Origin: an uncultured Chlorobiota bacterium
GTDB lineage: Bacteria; Bacteroidota; Kapaibacteriia; OLB7
NCBI GenBank assembly: GCA_946481475.1
Contig: CAMLOB010000119.1
Coordinates: 1 to 9,190, forward strand
Length of the DNA stretch: 9,190 nt
Direction of reading: 5' to 3'
Shown here: piece by piece, positions 1-6,064 of the stretch
Numbering within the stretch: position 1 is the stretch's first letter
How the letters are laid out: every line of letters starts with the position of its first letter
Made by a program: the position numbers and the translations under genes
The notes under the pieces: generated by a model
Databases searched by the model: none
What the model saw: the letters and a program-made list of their open reading frames with translations, nothing else
What the model was told of the DNA's origin: nothing

Positions 1-2
1 TA

Positions 3-98
3 TGAGCAGTCAGCTATCAGCTTTGAGCCGTGAGCTTTCAGCAGTCAGGTTTGGGCGGGGAGCTGCGAGCCGTGTGCTTTGCGTCTTTGCTCTTTGCG
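3..98. repeat. Left arm of ~96-bp inverted repeat
   Basis: The reverse complement of this stretch recurs at 917..1014. Positions 3..90 match 1014..927 with two mismatches, and after a 2-base indel positions 93..98 match 922..917. The arm has two parts: a GAGC-rich part (motifs such as CAGTCAGCTATCAGC and TTTGAGCCGTGAGC) and a CTTTGCGT-type short-period part at 77..98. It may extend left of the window. The two arms bracket the frameshifted EI24-family gene. Confidence 0.9.
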
Positions 99-112
99 TC
101 CGCCGCGGCGGA
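99..112. repeat. 14-bp perfect palindrome, copy 1
   Basis: TCCGCCGCGGCGGA is its own reverse complement. It interrupts the CTTTGCGT-type repeat at the inner end of the left inverted-repeat arm: CTTTGCG precedes it and TTGCGTGA follows. The corresponding place in the right arm reads straight through without it. An identical copy lies at 4415..4428. Confidence 0.85.
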
Positions 113-137
113 TTGCGTGACCAAAAACAGAACCGTC

Positions 138-880
138 ATGATCCGATCAGCCGTTACCGGACTGAATTCTCATCTCCGCGCACTCCGCCTTCTCATCCGG
201 GACCGGCGGATTCGCCGTCTTGCCGCCATCCCGTTCCTTATCAATTCCATCCTCTTCGTCGTCGGCGTTCCGCTCGCCGTCTGGTGGGGAACCGGTTACG
301 TGGGAGAACTGTTCGGAGACGGACCCTGGTGGGTGGATGCGCTGACGGTGGTGGCGCAGATCATCGTGACGCTTCTGGTGATCGTCGCCTCGGTCTTCTT
401 CTCGGAACGGTGATTGCCGGACCGTTCAACGGCCCGCTGTCGGAAGCGGTGGAGCGGTATGAGAGAGAAAGGAGAGGGTTGCCGGCAGTCGGAACGGAGA
501 ATCGGGGTGTTATCCGGGATGCCGGGCGGGCCGTCCTCTATGAAATCGGCAGGCTGATTCTCTTCCTCCTCTTCTATCCTTTCATCTTCGCCGTGCAGTT
601 CATTCCGGGAATCGGCGTTATCCTTCATCCCATTCTCGCCTTTCTCTACGCTGCTTTCGTCCTCTCGGTCGATTTCAGCGATCCGACGCTCGACCGGCAT
701 CTGGATCGCTTCCGTGACAAGCTTCGCTACGTCTGGAAGCGCAAGAGCACCTATCTGGGTTTCGGAGGTGGAGCTTTTGCTCTGATGCTGATTCCATTCA
801 TCAACCTTGCCGTTATTCCGATCTGCGTGGTTGCGGCGGCACTTCTCTATATGGAAGAGGAAAGGGTGTACGTGCAGTAG
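138..880 (+). pseudogene. EI24/CysZ-family membrane protein, frameshifted
   Basis: The product would be an inner-membrane protein of the EI24/CysZ family, whose E. coli member takes part in sulfate uptake. The substrate here is unknown. The gene is read in two frames. From ATG 138 it starts MIRSAVTGLN and runs to a stop at 411..413, with hydrophobic segments near residues 31-50 and 68-88. The continuation lies one frame back: GTVIAGPFNGPLSEAVE, then two more hydrophobic blocks, then the family-like end with VDFSDPTLDRHLDRF, LGFG and LIPFINLAVIP, stopping at 878..880. Joining the frames near the TCTTCTTCTC run (~392..402) by restoring one base gives about 247 residues, close to the ~250 usual for CysZ. 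The join uses no canonical slippery heptamer, so a real 1-base deletion or a sequence error is likelier than programmed shifting. No clear ribosome-binding site precedes ATG 138. Family assignment is fairly sure; transported substrate is not. Confidence 0.8.
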
Positions 881-915
881 ATGGGATTGTCTGATGATGG
901 CTGAAGATCATGCTC

Positions 916-940
916 ACGCAAAGGACGCAAAGACGCAAAG
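916..940. repeat. ACGCAAAG short tandem repeat (3 copies)
   Basis: Three copies of ACGCAAAG lie at 916..923, 925..932 and 933..940, with one extra G between the first two. They form the inner end of the right inverted-repeat arm. Their complement, CTTTGCGT, appears in the left arm at 77..99. Confidence 0.85.
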
Positions 941-1014
941 CACACGGCTCACAGCTCCCCGCCCAAACCTGACTGCTCAAAGCTCACGGCTCAAAGCTGA
1001 TAGCTGACTGCTCA
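917..1014. repeat. Right arm of ~96-bp inverted repeat
   Basis: This is the reverse complement of 3..98 (positions 927..1014 pair with 90..3 with two mismatches, then a 2-base indel). It begins 36 bp after the stop of the frameshifted EI24-family gene and merges on its outer side with the tandem array at 970..1080. No transposase or recombinase gene lies between the arms, so it is not a recognisable insertion sequence. Confidence 0.9.
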
Positions 1015-1080
1015 AAGCTCACCGGCTCATAGCTGACTGCTCAAAGCTCACGGCTCATAGCTGACTGCTCAAAGCTCACC
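970..1080. repeat. Tandem array of TGACTGCTCAAAGCTCAC units
   Basis: There are four successive units: 970..1004 (35 bp), 1005..1033 (29 bp), 1034..1061 (28 bp) and a partial one at 1062..1080. Each starts TGACTGCTCAAAGCTCAC, and the first three close with a GCTCATAGC or similar tail. Units touch directly, with no unique spacers, so this is a tandem repeat and not a CRISPR array. The last unit overlaps the final 5 bp, including the stop codon, of the minus-strand GalT-like gene. The first unit lies inside the right inverted-repeat arm. Confidence 0.9.
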
Positions 1081-2362
1081 GACTCACCACATACTCCAGC
1101 ATATTCGGCTTCAACCGGCACTCGGCGGCGATGCGGATGCCGGAGATCTTTTTCTCGTCACGGAGTTCGTAGAGACGGGGGACGACGCGGTCGCGGAGTT
1201 CCAGCGGAGTGAGGGGGTTGATATAGATGCTTGTTCCCCCTTCAAAGCCGGCCGGTACGTTCACACGCCATTTGATCAGGACGTGCCAGGGCATCTTCAC
1301 GATCGTGTCGACCGGACTGTAATACCATTCTTCATTGCAACTGATTCCCGGTCCCATCGCCGCGTGGATAGCGTGGACAAGATCGCTGACTCCCCGCAGT
1401 TCCTCATCGGTATGTTCTCCCGGGCGGGCGTTTGCCGACTTCGAGAAGATTTCTATGGTCGGGTAGCGGTGGCCGATGCCGGCGAAGACCAGGGCATAAT
1501 CGTTCTCGGCGATCATCAGGTTGTACATCGCCGCGAAGTTGCTGGCGTATTCGTTGAAGGCGTTCGGGTTGTTCTGGAGCATCCGTACCTGTCGCGTTAT
1601 CGAGGCTCCCCACTCATCCAGACCGACCAGTTGCTTGTGGAGATGATCGAAGCTTGCTCCGGCCGGGCGGAGCCAGTTCTGGAAGACCGAGACGTAGCGG
1701 ACGTAGCGATTGCGGGCGATGATTCCCTCCATCGCCTCGATGGTGATCCGCGTGTAGTAGTAATGCTCTTCCGGAGTCAGCAGTCCGCTGGATGCCAACT
1801 CCCGGTCGATGCCGTGTCCCTCCGCGAAATGTCGCCGGGCGTTGATGAGTTCGTGGCAGCCGCCGAAGAAAAATTCGCTTCGCTCAAGGATCTCCTCATC
1901 GGAAAGAGGATGGAGCGTGCCGTTGCCGGAGAGCGACTGCTTGTAGGCGATAATGTCCCGCAGATGCTGCATCCCGAGTTCCGAGGCCGCATAGGATTGC
2001 AGACGTTCCATCTGCGAAACCGGGGGGGTGTAGCCGTAATTCTTTTTCCAGTAGTCGAGCGTCACGATCTCGAATAGATTCGGGACGCAGCGGAATTCGG
2101 CGGTGGTGTCGAAGTAGTTCTCCGGAGGGATTGCCTCGATCTTTCCCCATCCCGATTCGTCACGCACCCACCGAAACTTCTCCGGAGGGGTCTCGAAGTA
2201 ACGCCGCGAACAGAACGAACAGACGGCATCTTCATCACCGGCAACAAAGGAATCGCGCGACTTGTCCGGAGAGTTGGCAAGGGGACGGGAAGACCGTCCG
2301 GGAACGGCCCACACTTCGTTGCCGGTGAAGGGATTGATCTGTTTGACCGTCCCGTCCGGCAT
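1076..2362 (-). CDS. GalT-like HIT-superfamily protein (DUF4921-type)
   Basis: The 428-residue protein resembles galactose-1-phosphate uridylyltransferase and is probably a cytosolic nucleotidyl transferase or hydrolase acting on a sugar phosphate; the substrate is not known. Visible features are the N-terminal MPDGTVKQINPFTGNEVW block and AVPGRSSRP (residues 19-27), recalling the GalT start; a CSFC pair at 48-51, where GalT often binds metal; and a HIT-like motif GASFDHLHKQLVGL with H240-x-H242, in place of the GalT His-Pro-His. The DUF4921 name is from memory of actinobacterial proteins with similar N-termini, so a database check matters. ATG 2362 is the only ATG of the frame, but no ribosome-binding site precedes it and the frame stays open upstream to a TGA at 2477..2479, with protein-like residues DLDYSHYYNI just before the Met. 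It lies 132 bp downstream of the phosphohexomutase gene on the same strand. The stop codon falls in a tandem repeat. Confidence 0.8.
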   Translation of the reverse strand: MPDGTVKQINPFTGNEVWAVPGRSSRPLANSPDKSRDSFVAGDEDAVCSFCSRRYFETPPEKFRWVRDESGWGKIEAIPPENYFDTTAEFRCVPNLFEIVTLDYWKKNYGYTPPVSQMERLQSYAASELGMQHLRDIIAYKQSLSGNGTLHPLSDEEILERSEFFFGGCHELINARRHFAEGHGIDRELASSGLLTPEEHYYYTRITIEAMEGIIARNRYVRYVSVFQNWLRPAGASFDHLHKQLVGLDEWGASITRQVRMLQNNPNAFNEYASNFAAMYNLMIAENDYALVFAGIGHRYPTIEIFSKSANARPGEHTDEELRGVSDLVHAIHAAMGPGISCNEEWYYSPVDTIVKMPWHVLIKWRVNVPAGFEGGTSIYINPLTPLELRDRVVPRLYELRDEKKISGIRIAAECRLKPNMLEYVVSR

Positions 2363-2443
2363 GATGTTATAGTAGTGCGAATAGTCCAGATCGCAATCGG
2401 TTGTTGATGAATCGTTGACCGTTGCTGACCGATCCGTCCCATA

Positions 2444-2465
2444 GGTCCACGATGCAGCGTGGGCC
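2444..2465. repeat. Degenerate copy of the REP-like palindrome
   Basis: This imperfect palindrome shares the core CACGATGCANCGTG (2448..2461) with the perfect palindrome at 2474..2495. It sits exactly 30 bp away in the same orientation. Arms GGTCCACG and CGTGGGCC pair with mismatches. Confidence 0.7.
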
Positions 2466-2473
2466 GTTGCTGT

Positions 2474-2495
2474 GGGTCACGATGCATCGTGACCC
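2474..2495. repeat. 22-bp perfect palindrome (REP-like) after the mutase gene
   Basis: GGGTCACGATG is followed directly by its reverse complement CATCGTGACCC, so an 11-bp stem with no unpaired loop is possible (in RNA the central bases would open). The palindrome starts at the last base of the phosphohexomutase stop codon (2495..2497) on the minus strand. No T-run follows in either direction, so it is not a typical Rho-independent terminator, though it could still protect or end the upstream mRNA. It resembles the interspersed palindromes found after genes in many environmental genomes. Confidence 0.8.
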
Positions 2496-3898
2496 TACAG
2501 GGTTAACCCGGCCTGCAGAAGATGTTCCACTTTCTCTTCGGAATCGGCTTCGGCATAGAAACGCAGCAGGGGTTCGGTCCCCGATGCCCGTATCAACAGC
2601 CAGCCTCCGTCGACGAAGAACTTGTAGCCGTCCAGTTGACTGTTTCCTGTTACCGGATATCCTGCCACTTCCGTCAGACCGGCGGCCGCCTTCTTCAGGA
2701 TCGCCTCCTTCCGTTCCTGCGTCATCCGCTTGTCGATGCGGCGATAACGATGAATGCCGAACTCCTCATCCAGTTCGCGCGAGAGTTCGCCGATCGACTT
2801 CTTCCGTTTTGCCATCATCTCCAGCAGAAGAAGTCCGTTGAAAATACCGTCCCGCTCCGGAATATGGAGCATCGTCCCCAGCCCTCCTGATTCCTCCCCG
2901 CCGATCAGTATCCGCCGGTTGGCCATCAGGTCGGCGATATACTTGAAGCCGACCGGCGTTTCGATCAATTCGATCCCCTTCCGCTCGCAGTAATCGTTCA
3001 CCATCGTCGTCAGGGAGATCGTCTTCGCCACTCCTCCACGCTTCTTCCTGTCCTCGTAGAGATACTTCAGCAGCAGGACAAAGACCCGGTGGGAATCGAC
3101 GAACGTACCGTCCTCGGCCACCACGCCGAGACGATCCGCATCGCCGTCTGTGGCCAGTCCTATCGAATAACCTCCGCTCCGGACCCGTTCCATCAACTCT
3201 TCCAGATACTCGCCGAGCGGTTCCGGATGGTCGATACCGGTGAATCCGGGGTTCCGCTCGTTGTGAATCTGATCGACATCCTCCAGAATCAGATCGAGCG
3301 TCTCGATGCCGGCTCCGAACATCGGATCGTAGAGAACCCGGAACTTCGCCTTGCGGATCGCATCGAGATCGATCACCTTCCGGACATAGTCCACATATTC
3401 CTTCCGGGCGTCGAAGTAGCGGATCATCTTCTCCTTGACATATTCCTCAAGGCTTTTAACCTTCGGCAACCGTTTCGGCGGATTCTCCTCGAAACCGGTC
3501 ACGTTCTTCTGCACCTTTGCGATGTCGGCCGGAGAGGAGGGGCCTCCATATCCGGCCTTCAGCTTGAAGCCGTTGTACTCGGCCGGGTTATGACTTGCGG
3601 TGATCACCACGCCGCCGCCCAGACGCTTCTTCTTTGCCGCGAGCGACACCTGTGGTGTTGTGGAGATCCGGTCGGTCAACCAGACCTTCACCCCTTCAGA
3701 GGCAAAGACCCGGGCGGTCGTTTCGGCAAACCTGTTGGAGAGGAATCTGGAATCGTAGCCGACGACTACTCCGCGATCGGCATTCTTCTGACGTTTGTAG
3801 AACCGGGCGGCGGCGCGGGCCACCAGCGCAACGTTCTCGAAGGTGAAGTCATCGGCGATCACCCCTCGCCATCCGTCTGTTCCGAAAATGATAGGCAT
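2495..3898 (-). CDS. Phosphoglucomutase/phosphomannomutase family protein
   Basis: This is a 467-residue alpha-D-phosphohexomutase that moves phosphate between C1 and C6 of a hexose phosphate in the cytosol, by way of a phosphoserine and a sugar bisphosphate. All family landmarks are visible in order: N-terminal FGTDGWRG (5-12); the phosphoserine loop TASHNP with Ser102; the Mg-binding DGDADR (251-256); the sugar-binding GEESGG (334-339); and the phosphate-binding RASGTEP (437-443). Length is normal for the family, and nothing looks broken. The start is ATG 3898; there is no recognisable ribosome-binding site, as is common in this superphylum. Sequence alone does not decide between glucose, mannose and glucosamine phosphates, so no symbol is given. 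A structured leader candidate lies 60 nt upstream (3959..4062), and a perfect palindrome follows the stop. A link with the GalT-like gene downstream, handling its glucose-1-phosphate, is inference. Confidence 0.95.
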   Translation of the reverse strand: MPIIFGTDGWRGVIADDFTFENVALVARAAARFYKRQKNADRGVVVGYDSRFLSNRFAETTARVFASEGVKVWLTDRISTTPQVSLAAKKKRLGGGVVITASHNPAEYNGFKLKAGYGGPSSPADIAKVQKNVTGFEENPPKRLPKVKSLEEYVKEKMIRYFDARKEYVDYVRKVIDLDAIRKAKFRVLYDPMFGAGIETLDLILEDVDQIHNERNPGFTGIDHPEPLGEYLEELMERVRSGGYSIGLATDGDADRLGVVAEDGTFVDSHRVFVLLLKYLYEDRKKRGGVAKTISLTTMVNDYCERKGIELIETPVGFKYIADLMANRRILIGGEESGGLGTMLHIPERDGIFNGLLLLEMMAKRKKSIGELSRELDEEFGIHRYRRIDKRMTQERKEAILKKAAAGLTEVAGYPVTGNSQLDGYKFFVDGGWLLIRASGTEPLLRFYAEADSEEKVEHLLQAGLTL

Positions 3899-3958
3899 AT
3901 AAAGAAGTTGGATATGATCGAGTTGTCTGAATTCCCGTCGTTGTTGAACTGTTGAATC

Positions 3959-4062
3959 GAACTATCGAAATGCGAAAACGGGGGAGAGAAGTTCCCGCAG
4001 CAGTCTTCCGATCAACTCCGGGAAGCAACGCATGGACGCCATGCGTTCCGCATCGATAGTTC
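3959..4062 (-). ncRNA. Candidate structured 5' leader of the mutase gene
   Basis: GAACTATCG (3959..3967) pairs with CGATAGTTC (4054..4062). After a 2-base bulge, ATGCG (3970..3974) pairs with CGCAT (4049..4053), closing a 104-nt region. Inside it are AACGCATGG/CCATGCGTT (4027..4035 with 4039..4047, 3-nt loop) and TTCCCG/CGGGAA (3992..3997 with 4019..4024), giving a three-way junction. The four ATGCG/CGCAT segments can also pair in a second, exclusive way. On the minus strand the region ends 60 nt before the mutase start codon. It matches no riboswitch class I recognise. It could instead be a small palindromic (MITE-like) element with 10-bp terminal inverted repeats, although no target duplication is visible. 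Confidence 0.45.
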
Positions 4063-4181
4063 TTCTCGGTTCACTTTCCGCCATTCCCGCCACTTAGGTC
4101 GATTCCTGCCACTTTACCCCCTGAAAATCATACTTAAGGAGGATGGTACGGACGTTCGCACCAGAGTACCTTTATGTCGTT

Positions 4182-4211
4182 CGGAATCGCGGTCATCCCT
4201 TTTCGATTCCG
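4182..4211. other. Hairpin, 8-bp stem
   Basis: CGGAATCG (4182..4189) pairs perfectly with CGATTCCG (4204..4211) around a 14-nt loop. Role unknown. It is one of several inverted repeats packed into 4145..4325; a near-palindrome around CACAGCTGTG (4226..4235) follows it. Confidence 0.5.
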
Positions 4212-4261
4212 GACCGGCTGCGGTACACAGCTGTGGTACGGAAATCGCCCCGCTTCATCCC

Positions 4262-4325
4262 GGTTCCTCTCTTTCCCGCCATTTCACTCCGCGGGGTTCA
4301 CCCCGAGGGGGGAAGGAGAGGAACC
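4262..4325. other. Long stem-loop, 16-bp stem
   Basis: GGTTCCTCTCTTTCCC (4262..4277) pairs with GGGAAGGAGAGGAACC (4310..4325), with one G-U pair (4272/4315). An inner hairpin CGGGG-TTCA-CCCCG lies at 4292..4305. On the plus strand it is followed by AGCTTTATTT, and on the minus strand by a GC-rich stretch without T's. It therefore does not look like a normal terminator for eno, whose stop lies 210 bp away on the minus strand. It may be a structured RNA element or a solo palindromic repeat. Confidence 0.65.
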
Positions 4326-4400
4326 AGCTTTATTTACGGCGTTGTCGGTTGAAGCTGAATCTGTCCTTCCACCGGTGAAGGGTTCAGTGATGGTGAAATA

Positions 4401-4448
4401 CCACCAAGACACCATCCGCCGCGGCGGACACGAAGAAACCACGAAGAT
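4401..4448. repeat. CACCAAGACACC / CACGAAG short-period repeat
   Basis: The stretch reads CCACCAAGACACCA, then the 14-bp palindrome, then CACGAAGAAACCACGAAG. Without the palindrome it is a continuous run of related 6-8-bp words of the type found widely between genes of environmental bacteria. It has no coding meaning that I can see, although an open frame passes through it. Confidence 0.65.
4415..4428. repeat. 14-bp perfect palindrome, copy 2
   Basis: TCCGCCGCGGCGGA is identical to 99..112 and again lies inside a short-period repeat (CACCAAGACACCA on one side, CACGAAG on the other) of a different family from that at copy 1. Confidence 0.85.
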
Positions 4449-4457
4449 CAATCGCAG

Positions 4458-4508
4458 GATCTGCCGCAAAGACTTCAGGGAAATCAGGCACCCCCGAAAG
4501 AGCAGATC
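4458..4508 (-). other. Possible hairpin downstream of eno
   Basis: GATCTGC (4458..4464) and GCAGATC (4502..4508) form a 7-bp perfect stem, with weaker inner pairing between CTTCAGGG and CCCCCGAA. It lies 26 nt past the eno stop in the direction of transcription. No T-run follows on the minus strand, so it may shape the mRNA end but is not a clear intrinsic terminator. Confidence 0.3.
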
Positions 4509-4534
4509 GGCTTCCCCACTCTTCGCACACGCTT

Positions 4535-5926
<1,392 letters not shown>

Positions 5927-6007
5927 TTAGCTACGGCATACAAATGCTTGTCTTGGAGATATCACTACACCTTCACGTGCTGTATGAGTACACGACTTCA
6001 GGCCCTT

Positions 6008-6026
6008 CTCCCGGTTCTTTCGGGAG
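6008..6026 (+). other. Small hairpin in leader of the T9SS protein gene
   Basis: CTCCCG (6008..6013) and CGGGAG (6021..6026) form a 6-bp perfect stem with a 7-nt loop GTTCTTT, followed by TCCTTTCT. It lies about 40 nt before the chosen start at 6065. It could be a weak attenuator or chance pairing. Confidence 0.35.
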
Positions 6027-6064
6027 TCCTTTCTGGTCAGCTACCCTGCACACATTTCCTTGAG

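Larger units (their letters stand above)
3899..4534. other. Gene-free 636-bp gap between eno and the mutase gene
   Basis: No convincing gene is present. The open frames here are low-complexity and partly translated repeats. The gap holds, from left to right: the structured leader candidate 3959..4062; a stretch with recurring GCCACTT/GCCATT words (4080..4120); hairpins at 4182..4211 and 4262..4325; the CACCAAGACACC repeat with the 14-bp palindrome (4401..4448); and a weak stem at 4458..4508. The mutase promoter and the end of the eno transcript presumably lie here, but no promoter could be read with confidence. Confidence 0.7.

Noticed and set aside
385..413. Programmed -1 frameshift
   Set aside because: There is no X-XXY-YYZ slippery heptamer and no obvious stimulating stem or upstream Shine-Dalgarno-like site; deletion or sequence error is simpler.
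3..1014. Insertion sequence with terminal inverted repeats
   Set aside because: The enclosed gene is a membrane protein, not a transposase, and no target-site duplication can be tested because the left flank is outside the window.
970..1080. CRISPR array
   Set aside because: Units of 28-35 bp follow each other directly, without unique spacers, and no cas gene is present.
4136..4145. AAGGAGG followed by ATG, looking like a strong ribosome-binding site
   Set aside because: The spacing to ATG 4143 is zero, and the frame after it is not protein-like; no good start lies 5-10 nt further on.
5948..6064. Longer start for the T9SS protein (TTG 5948 or ATG 5984)
   Set aside because: Either would put 27-39 residues before the evident signal peptide. 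ATG 5984 cannot be fully excluded.
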